64,000 nucleotides of DNA from JAGWAJ01 sp026707615. GTDB taxonomy: Bacteria > Acidobacteriota > Vicinamibacteria > Vicinamibacterales > UBA8438. A program made the position numbers and the translations under genes. Shown in pieces: positions 36,093-46,428 of this stretch. Numbering within the stretch: the first letter of the stretch is position 1; every line of letters begins with the position of its first letter. The DNA lies in NCBI GenBank assembly GCA_965207595.1, contig CBDBMW010000010.1, forward strand, positions 124,001 through 188,000. The letters are read 5' to 3'. The notes under the pieces were generated by a model that saw nothing but the letters and a program-made list of their open reading frames with translations, searched no databases and was not told the origin of the DNA.

Positions 36093-36493
36093 GCGCGCTC
36101 CTGCTTGAGCTCGACGAGCACGCCGTGGGCGCTCGACGGATGGATGAACGCGACCAGGGCGCCCTCCGCCCCCTCCCGGGGTTCCGTGTCGATGAGCTTC
36201 GCGCCGCGCGCGGCCACGGCCCGGAGCGCCGCGCGTATGTCGTCCACGCGCAGCGTCAGGTGGTGCAGGCCGGGCCCGCGGCGCGCGAGATAGCGCCCGA
36301 TCGGACCGCTCTCGGAGGTCGCCTCGAGCAGCTCCAGCGAGGCCGACCCGACGCGCAGGAAGTGTGCCCGCACACCCTGGCTGGGGACGTCCTCCGTCGC
36401 CTCCACCTCGATTCCGAGGGCCTCGCGATAGAAGGCGAGCGCCTCCCCCAGATCGCCGACCGCAATCCCCACGTGGTCCAGAGTCGCCTTCAC
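35978..36493 (-). CDS. mce: Methylmalonyl-CoA epimerase with repeat-encoded tail
   Basis: 171 residues. VOC-fold enzyme that interconverts (R)- and (S)-methylmalonyl-CoA. Metal ligands are seen in TLDHVGIAVGDL (His), GPGLHHLTLRVDDI (His) and the last strand GVLVELKQ (Glu). The family normally ends just after this strand, near residue 134. Here the frame continues through the interspersed repeat, adding a tail that reads ELAPQNANGVRAAEQAPGTV and ends in ATGWRR. The neighbour is meaB, which works with methylmalonyl-CoA mutase; the mutase itself is not in the window. Confidence 0.92.
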   Translation of the reverse strand: MKATLDHVGIAVGDLGEALAFYREALGIEVEATEDVPSQGVRAHFLRVGSASLELLEATSESGPIGRYLARRGPGLHHLTLRVDDIRAALRAVAARGAKLIDTEPREGAEGALVAFIHPSSAHGVLVELKQERADSRELAPQNANGVRAAEQAPGTVGAGADPEPATGWRR

Positions 36494-36511
36494 CGCTCAC
36501 TCCTCCATCGC

Positions 36512-37507
36512 TCAACCGTCGGGGGTACCGGCCCCGCGGCCCGCGGCGGGCATCCCCGCCACGGGCGTCGCCGCCCCGCGATGCGCCGCCAGCGCGCGCT
36601 CGAGAATCCCGTCGGCCTCGCGGTACGGATCGGCGCTGCCGTCGACGATGCGCTCCACCGCGGCGTCGATGGGTTCTTCGCCGACGGCGTCCAGAAACCG
36701 ATCTGTCAGCGCCGCGCGCAACCGCGAGCGGGCGCGCTCCCGCCGGCGCCCTCCGCGGTGCCGCGCTCCCCGGGCCAGCGCGTCGATCTCCGCGACGAGC
36801 GGCGCGACGCCGGCTCCCGTCGACGCCTGTGTCTTGCACACCGGCGGCCGATCCTCGCTCGGACTCTCCGTGAGCGCCAGCATCGCCTCGATCTCCGCCA
36901 CGGCTCGGTCCGCGCCTTCGCGGTCCGCCTTGTTGACGACGAAGATGTCCGCGATCTCCATGATCCCGGCCTTGATCGCCTGTACGTCGTCTCCGGTGCC
37001 CGGCACCGTCACGACGACCGACACGTCGGCGGTCCGGGCGATCTCGACCTCGCCCTGCCCCACCCCGACCGTCTCGATGACGATCACGTCGTGGCCGGCC
37101 GCATCCAGCACGACGACGGCGTCGCCCGTCGCCCGCGCCAGGCCGCCCAGGTGGCCCCGCGTGGCCATGCTGCGGACGTAGACGCCGGTATCGCCGGCGT
37201 GGGCCTGCATGCGGACGCGGTCCCCGAGGACCGCGCCGCCGGTGAACGGGCTCGTCGGGTCGACCGCGATGATGCCGACGCGCTGCCCGGCGCCGCGCCA
37301 CTCCGCCGTCAGCCGGTCGACGAGGGTGCTCTTGCCGACCCCCGGCGGTCCCGTGAGACCGACGACGCGCGCCCCGCCTGCGCAGCCGAAGAGGGGGCCG
37401 AGCAACGGGGCGGCCTCGGTCGTCCCGTCCTCGACGACGGAGATGGCGCGAGCGATCGCGCGGTGCTCTCCGGCGACCACCCGCTCGGCAAGATCCTCGT
37501 ACGTCAC
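36512..37507 (-). CDS. meaB: Methylmalonyl-CoA mutase-associated GTPase MeaB (ArgK family)
   Basis: 331 residues from GTG 37507. G3E-family GTPase that protects and loads methylmalonyl-CoA mutase. P-loop VVGLTGPPGVGKSTLVDRLT, IIAVDPTSPFTGGAVLGDRV, MATRGHLGGLARATGDAVVV, the G3 region VIVIETVGVGQGEVEIARTA and NKADREGADRAVAEIEAML. Conserved throughout. The C-terminus ends with a Gly/Ala/Pro-rich stretch of about 20 residues. It lies 18 bp before the epimerase. Confidence 0.94.
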   Translation of the reverse strand: MTYEDLAERVVAGEHRAIARAISVVEDGTTEAAPLLGPLFGCAGGARVVGLTGPPGVGKSTLVDRLTAEWRGAGQRVGIIAVDPTSPFTGGAVLGDRVRMQAHAGDTGVYVRSMATRGHLGGLARATGDAVVVLDAAGHDVIVIETVGVGQGEVEIARTADVSVVVTVPGTGDDVQAIKAGIMEIADIFVVNKADREGADRAVAEIEAMLALTESPSEDRPPVCKTQASTGAGVAPLVAEIDALARGARHRGGRRRERARSRLRAALTDRFLDAVGEEPIDAAVERIVDGSADPYREADGILERALAAHRGAATPVAGMPAAGRGAGTPDG

Positions 37508-37542
37508 CCGCGGATGCCCTCGAGGCCGACCCGGATCCACTC

Positions 37543-38727
37543 CTACCCGAGTCCGCGCCGTTCTCCGGCGCCGACCCCTGCCCGGGGTGCATCGAGATAC
37601 TGGCGGGCGATCACGAGGCGCTGGATCTCGCTCGTCCCTTCCCCGATGGTCAGCAGCTTGACGTCGCGATACAGCTTTTCGGCCGGATAGTCCTTGACGA
37701 AGCCGTAGCCGCCGTGAATCTGCACGCACTCCTCGGCGGCGCGCACCGCCGTCTCGCTGGCCCGCAGCTTGGCCATCGACGATTCGCGCGTCGTCCGCTC
37801 GCCGCGGTCCTTCCGGTACGCGGCCCGGTAGGTGAGGAGCCGCGCCGCCTCGATCCCGGTCGCCATGTCGGCGAGCTTCCACTGGATGGCCTGGAAGGCG
37901 CCGATCGGCCGTCCGAACTGCCGCCGCTCGAGCGCGTGCCGGCGGCCGGCCTCGAAAGCCCCCTGGGCGAGTCCGACGGCAACCGCCGCGATCCCGATCC
38001 GGCCGGCGTCGAGCACCTGCATGGCATCGACGAAGCCCTGGCCCTCGTCGCCCAGGAGGGCGTCCTCCCCCACGCGGCAGTCGTCGAAGCGCAACTCCGC
38101 CGTCTCGGTCGCCCGCATCCCGAGCTTGTTCTCCTTCCGGCCGACCGTCATGCCGGCTGCGCCGCGCTCCACGACGAAGGCCGAGATCCCGTGGCGGCCC
38201 CGGTCCGGGTCGGTGACCGCCATCACGACCGTGAAGCCGGCGATGCCGCCATGGGTCACGAAGACCTTCGCCCCGTCGAGGCGCCACCCTGCCGCCGCGC
38301 GCACCGCCGTCGTCCGTATCGCGCCCGCGTCGCTGCCCGCGTCGGGTTCCGTCAGGGCCCACGCGCCGAGGACCTCGCCCCGCGCGAGGGGTCCGAGCAC
38401 GCGCTCCCGCTGCGCCTCCGATCCGAACCGGTGGACGTGGGCAGCGCAGAGGCCGTTGTGCGCCGCCACCGCCAGGGCGATCGAAGGATCGACGCGCGCC
38501 AGCTCCTCGATGCAGATACAGTAGTCGAGGGCCGACATGCCGGCGCCGCCGTGGCGCTCCGGGAACTGAATGCCGAGCAGCCCGAGGGCGCCGAGCTTCG
38601 GGACGAGCTCCATCGGAAACCGTTGCGCCTCGTCCCAGGCCATGACCCGGGGCGCGATCTCCCGCTCGGCGAACTCGCGAATCGCGTGCCGCGTGACGCG
38701 CTCCGCTTCGCTCGGGCGAAAGTCCAT
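37543..38727 (-). CDS. Acyl-CoA dehydrogenase
   Basis: 394 residues from ATG 38727. FAD enzyme that oxidises acyl-CoA and passes electrons to ETF. Motifs: GLLGIQFPERHGGAGMSALD, LGAWALTEPDAGSDAGAIRT, VFVTHGGIAGFTVVMAVTDP, AVAVGLAQGAFEAGRRHALE and the C-terminal IHGGYGFVKDYPAEKLYRDV, LLTIGEGTSEIQRLVIARQY. The catalytic Glu is in IGEGTSEIQ. The last ten codons (VGAGERRGLG) overlap a hairpin repeat. The start codon overlaps the plus-strand start of the beta-barrel gene. Confidence 0.94.
   Translation of the reverse strand: MDFRPSEAERVTRHAIREFAEREIAPRVMAWDEAQRFPMELVPKLGALGLLGIQFPERHGGAGMSALDYCICIEELARVDPSIALAVAAHNGLCAAHVHRFGSEAQRERVLGPLARGEVLGAWALTEPDAGSDAGAIRTTAVRAAAGWRLDGAKVFVTHGGIAGFTVVMAVTDPDRGRHGISAFVVERGAAGMTVGRKENKLGMRATETAELRFDDCRVGEDALLGDEGQGFVDAMQVLDAGRIGIAAVAVGLAQGAFEAGRRHALERRQFGRPIGAFQAIQWKLADMATGIEAARLLTYRAAYRKDRGERTTRESSMAKLRASETAVRAAEECVQIHGGYGFVKDYPAEKLYRDVKLLTIGEGTSEIQRLVIARQYLDAPRAGVGAGERRGLG
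37549..37575. repeat. Short stem-loop repeat in the end of the acyl-CoA dehydrogenase gene
   Basis: GTCCGCGCCG (37551-37560) pairs with CGGCGCCGAC (37566-37575) around a 5-bp loop, with one mismatch. The minus strand here reads GCCGGAGAACGGCGCGGACT, nearly the same as the hairpin after the SPOR gene (GCCGTAGAACGGCGCGGACT). It ends 4 bp before the stop codon, so it codes for the protein's C-terminus. Confidence 0.7.
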
Positions 38728-39283
38728 GGCGTCGGACTCTATCACACCGGTTCCGGCCGCCCCGCCCGGGCCGGCGCCCCTTCGCCGCCGCCCCCGGCCG
38801 CGGCTGCGCGCCGGCGCGCGGGCGTGTGCCGCCATCACCGCGCTCCTGCTGGCCACGGCCGGTTCGCAGCCCGCGCTCGCCGACGCCACCCTCTTCGCCG
38901 GCGCGCATCGCTCGCCCTCCGGAGGGGGGCTGGGCGGGGTGGCGCTCGGGGTCTCGTTGCCCGTGGGCGGCATCGAGTTCGAGTACGCGGAGGCACGGAC
39001 CAGGGAGGGGCCGCTGCGCTCCGGGATGGTCAACCTGCTGCTGCGGACCCCGCGGGAGGCCGCCCGGCTGCAGCTCTACGCCAGCGTGGGGGGAGGCGTG
39101 TACCGGGACCGCGGCGCGGGGAACGGAGGCCCCGGACTCGCCGGGAGCGTCGGAGGCGGCATCCTGATCCCGCTGCCCGGCCCGTTCGGCGTGCGCCTCG
39201 ACTACCGGGTATTCGGCCTCCGCCGTTCGGGGCGCGGCGATCGGCCGCAGCGGATGTACGCCGGCGTCAACATCGCGTTCTGA
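38726..39283 (+). CDS. Outer membrane beta-barrel protein
   Basis: 185 residues from ATG 38726. An Arg-rich N-region is followed by the signal helix AAITALLLATAGSQPALA with a probable cut before DATLFAG. The mature part has alternating strands typical of a small barrel (GGVALGVSLPVGGIEFEYAE, RLQLYASVGGGVYRD, SVGGGILIPLPGPFGVRLDY, MYAGVNIAF) and ends in Phe. Similar short barrel proteins are common in Acidobacteriota; function unknown. No other ATG, GTG or TTG lies between 38726 and the signal helix, so this start is likely. It is divergent from the acyl-CoA dehydrogenase and the two ATG codons overlap in CCATGG. Confidence 0.8.
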   Translation: MASDSITPVPAAPPGPAPLRRRPRPRLRAGARACAAITALLLATAGSQPALADATLFAGAHRSPSGGGLGGVALGVSLPVGGIEFEYAEARTREGPLRSGMVNLLLRTPREAARLQLYASVGGGVYRDRGAGNGGPGLAGSVGGGILIPLPGPFGVRLDYRVFGLRRSGRGDRPQRMYAGVNIAF

Positions 39284-39313
39284 GCATCCGCGGAAGGCAG
39301 ACTTGCGGGACGT

Positions 39314-39835
39314 CTAGGGGCCGAACGACTCCACGAGCTCCAGGTTCACCAGTATCTGTCCGCTGCCCGGCAGGAAGGCCCCGATGTACGCCTCGTACAG
39401 CTCCTGCACCTCCTCGGGGAAGGCCTCGTTGAGGACCTGCGATACGGAGTAGTCCGCGTCCGCCACGGCCGGGTCGATCATCGAGACATAGAGCACGGAC
39501 CCGTTGAGACCCGGCTCTTCGGCGCGGTAGACGCGCCAGCCCACGGCCTGCTCGCGCCTCTCGGCATCCTCGGTCTGCTCGAGGGCGGCCGCCAGGCGCC
39601 TCATCACCCGTTCGTAGTCGGAGGTGCTCCCGGCTTGGACGTAGTTGAGGATCATGCCGGCCGGCGCGTCGAAGGTGCGCTCCGGCGGAGGAGGGTCGTC
39701 AGCCGCCTGCCCGGAGGCGGTCGCTGCCGGCGCGCCGAGAGCCAGCAGTGCACCGATGGCGGCCGCGGCGGCGAGCCCCGCCGCCGCCCAGAGCGGGCGG
39801 CACCGAAATTCGCCCGTCAGCATGGAACGCGTCAT
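39314..39835 (-). CDS. Exported protein of unknown function, paralog 1
   Basis: 173 residues from ATG 39835, with GGGAG 12 nt before; a second ATG at 39823 is possible. Signal sequence: LWAAAGLAAAAAIGALLALG then APAATASGQA. The mature domain (MILNYVQAGSTSDYERVMRR, WRVYRAEEPGLNGSVLYVSM, IDPAVADADYSVSQVLNEAF, LVNLELVESFGP) matches the product of the neighbouring gene at 39959 over its whole length. The alternating helix and strand pattern suggests a small alpha/beta domain. No named family recognised. It is convergent with the beta-barrel gene. Confidence 0.8.
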   Translation of the reverse strand: MTRSMLTGEFRCRPLWAAAGLAAAAAIGALLALGAPAATASGQAADDPPPPERTFDAPAGMILNYVQAGSTSDYERVMRRLAAALEQTEDAERREQAVGWRVYRAEEPGLNGSVLYVSMIDPAVADADYSVSQVLNEAFPEEVQELYEAYIGAFLPGSGQILVNLELVESFGP

Positions 39836-39902
39836 GCGTCGACTCCCGCGTTGCGAGAGCGGCAGCACGCGCGGGCGCTCGCGCTGCCGTCGCGCCCCAC
39901 CG

Positions 39903-39960
39903 GCCGGGGAGCTTGCGCCGCGGAACCGACTCCGTTGCGTCCTGCGGCGCAAGAGCTCCT
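39903..39960. repeat. Interspersed stem-loop repeat, copy D
   Basis: GGGGAGCTTGCGCCGCGG (39906-39923) and CCTGCGGCGCAAGAGCTCC (39941-39959) form a long GC stem with a loop of about 17 bp. It sits directly behind the stop codon of paralog 2 and ends in CTAG that contains this stop. The core (GCTTGCGCCGC) is shared with copies A, B and C; the second GC-rich module is absent. Confidence 0.8.
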
Positions 39961-40453
39961 AGAAGTCGGCGACCAACTGGAGATTGACCGGAAGCTGCTT
40001 CACCTGGCCGTCCGTGAACGAGCCGTTGTAGGTGTTGAAGAGCTGCTCGATCTCGCCCGGGAAGACCTCGTTCAGGATCGTGGCCGCCGCGTAGTTGGCG
40101 CCGCCCTGCACCGGGTCGATGACCCAGACGTACGGCACGGCGCCCTGGCCCGTGAAGTCCTGCGACGCCTTGAAGACCTTCCAGCCGCGCGCCTGGTCCT
40201 GGCGGCCCGCGACCTCGCTTCGCTGCAGCGCATCGCTCAGCCGCTGCATGACGCCCTCGTAGGCGGACTGCGACGCCGGCTTCACGAAGTGGAACATGAT
40301 GGCCGCGTTGCCGTTGAAGGTCACCTGCGGCTGGGCCTCGGCCGGCTGTGACGTGAGAAGCCCCCCGAGAAGCACGCCTGCGGCCAGCGTCGCCGCGAAT
40401 GCGCCGCCCACCACGATGCGCCGAACCGACTGCCGCTTGCGGAATTCACGCAT
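39959..40453 (-). CDS. Exported protein of unknown function, paralog 2
   Basis: 164 residues from ATG 40453, preceded by a strong GGGAGGAAC ribosome site. Signal helix VVGGAFAATLAAGVLLGGLL, probable cut after PAEA. The mature domain (AIMFHFVKPASQSAYEGVMQ, RGWKVFKASQDFTGQGAVPY, VWVIDPVQGGANYAAATILN, EVFPGEIEQLFNTYNGSF, NLQLVADF) resembles paralog 1 in order and spacing of the motifs VIDP, ILNEVFP and NLQLV. A tandem duplication is likely. Function unknown; a periplasmic or extracytoplasmic role is inferred from the signal peptide. Confidence 0.82.
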   Translation of the reverse strand: MREFRKRQSVRRIVVGGAFAATLAAGVLLGGLLTSQPAEAQPQVTFNGNAAIMFHFVKPASQSAYEGVMQRLSDALQRSEVAGRQDQARGWKVFKASQDFTGQGAVPYVWVIDPVQGGANYAAATILNEVFPGEIEQLFNTYNGSFTDGQVKQLPVNLQLVADF

Positions 40454-40518
40454 TGTCTCGTTCCTCCCTGGATCGCGTACCTTGCCCGCAGAGCCGCATA
40501 CTTTAGCGTACACGGCGC

Positions 40519-41649
40519 CTAGACGAAAGCCTGCATCACCTCGTTGGCCAGGAGCATCCCGCGCCGCGTGAGCCGCAGCCGATCCGCTCCCGCGACCAGC
40601 ATTCCCGCCTCGAGGAAAGGCGCCAGCCGGGTCCCGTAGCGCTCCAGCGCGTCGACTCCGTAGCGCCGCCGAATCGCTCCCAGGTCGATCCCCTGCGTCA
40701 GCCGCAGCCCCATGAACAGGGCGTCGCCGAGCCGCTCCGCGGCCGGCAGCGCGCGGCGCTCCCGGGCGGGGGACTCGCCCCGCGCGACCGCGTCCACGTA
40801 TCGCGCGGTCTCGGAGACGTTGCGCCACCGCCACCCGTCGCGCTTCGAGTGCGCGCCGCAGCCGAAGCCGAGCCACTCCCCGTCCTCCCAGTACTTGAGG
40901 TTGTGCCGCGAGCGTCGGCCCGGCCGGGCCACGTTGGAGATCTCGTACTGCGCCAGGCCGGCCGCGTCGGTCCGCCGGAGCGCGTCGAGGTACATCGACG
41001 CCGCGTCGTCGTCGGGCGCCTGCGACCAGCCGGCACGGGCCATCTCGTCTCTGAGCGGTGCGTTCGGGTACACCTCGAGGAGGTAGAGGGACGCGTGGTC
41101 GGGGGCCAGGTCGACGAGCCGGTCGACGGACGCCGCGCACCGGTCGCGCGTCTGCGCGGGCAGCCAGAGCATCAGGTCGAGGCTGACGTCGCGGCATCCG
41201 GCAGCGCGGGCCGCGGCCAGGGCCGCCGCGGCGCCGTCCGCCGAGTGCCGCCGCCCCAGGCGCGCGAGCTCGCCGTCGTCGAACGACTGCACGCCGATGC
41301 TGAGGCGGCTCACGCCGGCCTCGCGCACCGCCGACACGTAGTCGACGGTGACGGTTTCCGGGTTCATCTCCAGCGTCACCTCCGCCCCGGACCGTACCGC
41401 GAACGCCCGGCGGCAGGCATCGACGACGCGGGCGACCTCGGCCGGCGCCAGCAGCGAGGGCGTGCCTCCGCCGAAGTAGATGGTGTCGGCGGCCGAGCCG
41501 TCCCCCGACCGTGCGATCTCGGCGCTCACCGCCTCCACGTAGCGCCGCTTCAGCTCATCGTCGAGCAACCCCCGGTTGAAGTTGCAGTAGTTGCAGATGG
41601 ACGAGCAGAACGGGACGTGGACGTAGAGTCCGAGGTTGCCCGTCGTCAT
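40519..41649 (-). CDS. hemW: Radical SAM family heme chaperone HemW
   Basis: 376 residues. HemW binds heme and delivers it to respiratory enzymes; it was long annotated as coproporphyrinogen oxidase. The start LGLYVHVPFCSSICNYCNF has the CxxxCxxC motif without the fourth Cys of HemN. Then IYFGGGTPSLLAPAEVARVV, EVTLEMNPETVTVDYVSAVR, SRLSIGVQSFDDGELARLGR, LDLMLWLPAQTRDRCAAS and the C-terminal HemN_C-like part. LMLWLP replaces the usual DLIYGLP. It lies 69 bp after the DnaC-like gene region. Confidence 0.93.
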   Translation of the reverse strand: MTTGNLGLYVHVPFCSSICNYCNFNRGLLDDELKRRYVEAVSAEIARSGDGSAADTIYFGGGTPSLLAPAEVARVVDACRRAFAVRSGAEVTLEMNPETVTVDYVSAVREAGVSRLSIGVQSFDDGELARLGRRHSADGAAAALAAARAAGCRDVSLDLMLWLPAQTRDRCAASVDRLVDLAPDHASLYLLEVYPNAPLRDEMARAGWSQAPDDDAASMYLDALRRTDAAGLAQYEISNVARPGRRSRHNLKYWEDGEWLGFGCGAHSKRDGWRWRNVSETARYVDAVARGESPARERRALPAAERLGDALFMGLRLTQGIDLGAIRRRYGVDALERYGTRLAPFLEAGMLVAGADRLRLTRRGMLLANEVMQAFV

Positions 41650-41707
41650 TCGTGGTCCGGTTCCTCGCGGTGGCCGGTGCGGCGCGGGCGGCCTTCCCCG
41701 TCCAGCC

Positions 41708-42562
41708 TCACCGCCCCCGGCGGCCGCCGACCGAGCGGTCGGCGACGCCCCCCGGCCAGCCGAGCTCGAGCTGCCCCTCCGCGGCGCGCACGGCGGCCCG
41801 GGCCGCCGTCCGACGCGGGAGGCGCTTGCGGCGTCGCTCCTGCCAGGCGTGGCGCAGGATGTCGGCGTCGGGAGGGTGCTCGAAGTCCCGGTAGTCCGGG
41901 CCCTCGTACTCGAGGAACTCGCACATCTCCCGCAGCCTGGAGTGCATCCGGAAACCGACGCGCGCCTTCAGCGAATCGAGATCCTCGTCGTCCGACACGT
42001 CCTTGTAGTTCGAGGTGAAGACCGTGGGACGCCGTTCGTTGTAGCGCGTGTTGACGATGAGGTGCATCGTCTCCTCGACCCAGTCGGTGAGACGCTCCGC
42101 GCCGAGGTCGTCGAGCACGAGCAGGTCCGCGCCCATGACCGGCTGCAGGACGTCGGCCTCCGAAGACCGGGTTACCGGGTCGTACGTGCTGCGCAGGTCC
42201 CAGAGCAGCGAGCGGGTGTCGTAGTACAGGCCCCGGAGCCCCTTCAGCACCACCGCCCGCAGCACGGACACCGCGAGGTGGGTCTTGCCGATGCCGGGAG
42301 GCCCGATCAGCAGGATTCCCTTGTCCACCACCGGGAAGTCGTCGCTGAACGCCCGCGACTTCCGGACGGCGCGGGACATCGCTTCGTTCGGGTAGGTGAC
42401 GAGCGTGCCGAAGTCGCACTTGCGGTAGCGCGCCGGGATCCGCGCTTCGGCCAGGAGGTCCTGGGCGAGCGCCTGCCGCCAGCAGTCGCACCGGGAATAC
42501 CGCTCGGCGCCGTCGACGACGTGCGAGCGCCACCCGGTCCCGTGGCACAGGGGACAGCTCAT
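41708..42562 (-). CDS. DnaC/DnaI-like AAA+ ATPase (helicase-loader type)
   Basis: 284 residues from ATG 42562. A N-terminal zinc-binding piece (MSCPLCHGTGWRSHV ... CDCW) is followed by an AAA+ core: Walker A LLIGPPGIGKTHLAVSVLRA, Walker B ADLLVLDDLGAERLTDWVEE and sensor 1 TVFTSNYKDVSD. This is the structure of DnaC/DnaI helicase loaders and IstB-like ATPases. No transposase is adjacent, so a chromosomal replication or DNA-remodelling role is more likely. The C-terminal 45 residues are Arg/Ala-rich, and basic. Confidence 0.85.
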   Translation of the reverse strand: MSCPLCHGTGWRSHVVDGAERYSRCDCWRQALAQDLLAEARIPARYRKCDFGTLVTYPNEAMSRAVRKSRAFSDDFPVVDKGILLIGPPGIGKTHLAVSVLRAVVLKGLRGLYYDTRSLLWDLRSTYDPVTRSSEADVLQPVMGADLLVLDDLGAERLTDWVEETMHLIVNTRYNERRPTVFTSNYKDVSDDEDLDSLKARVGFRMHSRLREMCEFLEYEGPDYRDFEHPPDADILRHAWQERRRKRLPRRTAARAAVRAAEGQLELGWPGGVADRSVGGRRGR

Positions 42563-42637
42563 CGGACCCCAACAGCATATCGCGGCGGGTGCCGCCACGC
42601 CGTCGCCGGAGGCTCGCGGGTCGCCGGGACCGCCGGC

Positions 42638-43117
<480 letters not shown>

Positions 43118-43121
43118 GCGG

Positions 43122-44219
43122 CTAGCCCTCGAACAGGTCCTTCCGTACGTCGTTCCCGTGCAGGCGGCCGAGCTCCCGCAGCAGCCGGCGCGACCGCTCG
43201 TCGCGGGCCGGGGGCAGAACGACGTTCACCGACACGACGAGGTCGCCGCGCTGCCCGGTGCGCGGTGACGGCGCGCCGCGCCCCGGCAGCCGAAACCGGT
43301 CCCCCGACTGCGTGGCGGGCGGGATCCGCAACGGCGCCGGCCCATCGGCCGTCGGCACGTCGACGACGGCGCCGAGCGCTGCCTCGTGCACCGCAATCGG
43401 CAGATCGACGAACAGGTCGTCGCCCTCGCGGCGCAGGAAGCGGTGCCCCTCGACCCGGGCGGTGACGTAGAGGTCCCCCCGCGCCCCGCCCCGCCGGCCT
43501 GCATTCCCCTGCCCGTCGACCCGGAGGCAGGCGCCGTCGCCGACGCCGGCGGGGACGTGGATCGTGATGGTGGAGTCGCGCGTCACGGTCCCCTCGGCGC
43601 CGCACGCCCGGCAGGGGTGATGCCGCATGCGTCCGGAGCCTCCGCAGTCGGCGCACGACTTGCTGAAGATCATGTGGCCGCGCCGCCAGCGGGTCGTCCC
43701 GGAGCCGTGGCAGGCGGGGCACGGGCCGGCCGTCGCCCGGCGCCGCCCGGTCCCGCCGCATCCCTCGCAGAGCTCCATCCGGGTGACGGCGAGGCGGCGC
43801 TCCGTTCCCCGCAGAGCCTCGTGAAACCCCAGCGTGATCTCGCCGTGAACGTCGCTTCCCCGCTGGGCCTCGGACGGCCCCCGCCCCGTGCCCGCCGGCC
43901 CGAGCACCTCCGCGAACAGCTCGCGAAACGTCGCGGAGACACCCCCGCCGGTCCCCGAGGCGGAGAAGTCGAACCCCTGGAACTCCACCGTCGCGGGCTC
44001 GTCGACCGGCGAGACCGCTCCGTGGGCGTCGTACTCCTGGCGCCGATCGGGGTCGACGAGCGTCTCGTAGGCCTCGGTCGCCGTCCGGTAGAACGCCGCG
44101 GCCTCGCGGTCGCCGGGATTGATGTCCGGGTGGTAGCGGCGCGCCACCCGCTTGTAGGCGCGCTTGACCTCGCCCTGGCTCGCACCGGGCTTCAGCCCGA
44201 GGATGACGTAGAAGTCCAT
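43122..44219 (-). CDS. dnaJ: DnaJ co-chaperone
   Basis: 365 residues. Stimulates the DnaK ATPase. J domain DFYVILGLKPGASQGEVKRA with the essential HPD (RRYHPDINPGDREAA), a Gly/Phe region (FQGFDFSASGTGGGVSATFR), four zinc motifs (CEGCGGTG, CPACHGSG, CADCGGSG, CRACGAEG) and the C-terminal substrate domain (RGDLYVTARVEGHRFLRREG, RFRLPGRGAPSPRTGQRGDL). It is placed between dnaK and hspR. The zinc motifs deviate a little in the fourth (CRACGAEG). No grpE lies in the operon. Confidence 0.95.
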   Translation of the reverse strand: MDFYVILGLKPGASQGEVKRAYKRVARRYHPDINPGDREAAAFYRTATEAYETLVDPDRRQEYDAHGAVSPVDEPATVEFQGFDFSASGTGGGVSATFRELFAEVLGPAGTGRGPSEAQRGSDVHGEITLGFHEALRGTERRLAVTRMELCEGCGGTGRRRATAGPCPACHGSGTTRWRRGHMIFSKSCADCGGSGRMRHHPCRACGAEGTVTRDSTITIHVPAGVGDGACLRVDGQGNAGRRGGARGDLYVTARVEGHRFLRREGDDLFVDLPIAVHEAALGAVVDVPTADGPAPLRIPPATQSGDRFRLPGRGAPSPRTGQRGDLVVSVNVVLPPARDERSRRLLRELGRLHGNDVRKDLFEG

Positions 44220-44233
44220 CGCCGCTCCGGCGC

Positions 44234-44322
44234 TGGCGCGACCTTGCGGTCGCGTTGGAATCTGCGCGCGCGCGAGGCTCTTCGGTCGCCGGTTCCGCGC
44301 CGCAGACTCCTGGCCACGAGAG
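44234..44322. repeat. Stem-loop repeat copy E between dnaK and dnaJ
   Basis: The 103-bp gap holds the palindromic 16-mer GCGACCTTGCGGTCGC (44238-44253), the same 16-mer that occurs inverted at 51833-51848, and then CGGTTCCGCGCCGCAGACTCC (44289-44309 region), which matches the core of copies D and F. It ends just behind the dnaK stop. It may act as an mRNA-end or processing hairpin inside the operon. Confidence 0.65.
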
Positions 44323-46260
<1,938 letters not shown>

Positions 46261-46355
46261 GTGATGTGCGTCCTCAAACGCGTGTCCCGGCCGGGAAGCC
46301 GGAAGAACGCGGAAAAGGGAGGAGCCGCTACCCTCCCATGATTTGCCTTCGAAAG

Positions 46356-46386
46356 AGTATAGAAAGTTGAGTTTCCCAATGTCAAA
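46356..46386 (-). promoter_or_regulatory. dnaK promoter with overlapping HAIR-like site
   Basis: Minus strand: -35 TTGACA (46385-46380), 18-bp spacer, -10 TATACT (46361-46356), about 95 nt before the dnaK start. Plus-strand GTTGAGT-N7-TGTCAAA (46366-46386) resembles the HspR operator HAIR (CTTGAGT-N7-ACTCAAG): six of seven bases in the first half and four of seven in the second. It covers the -35 and most of the spacer, so a bound repressor would block RNA polymerase. hspR is in the same operon. Confidence 0.65.
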
Positions 46387-46428
46387 CCAGGCGCCGGCCT
46401 CGAGCCTTCGCCCGCGTCGCCCGCGACG

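Noticed and set aside
41708..42562. DnaC-like ATPase as IstB of an IS21 element
   Set aside because: No IstA-like transposase or inverted repeats are next to it, and it carries an N-terminal zinc motif of the helicase-loader type.
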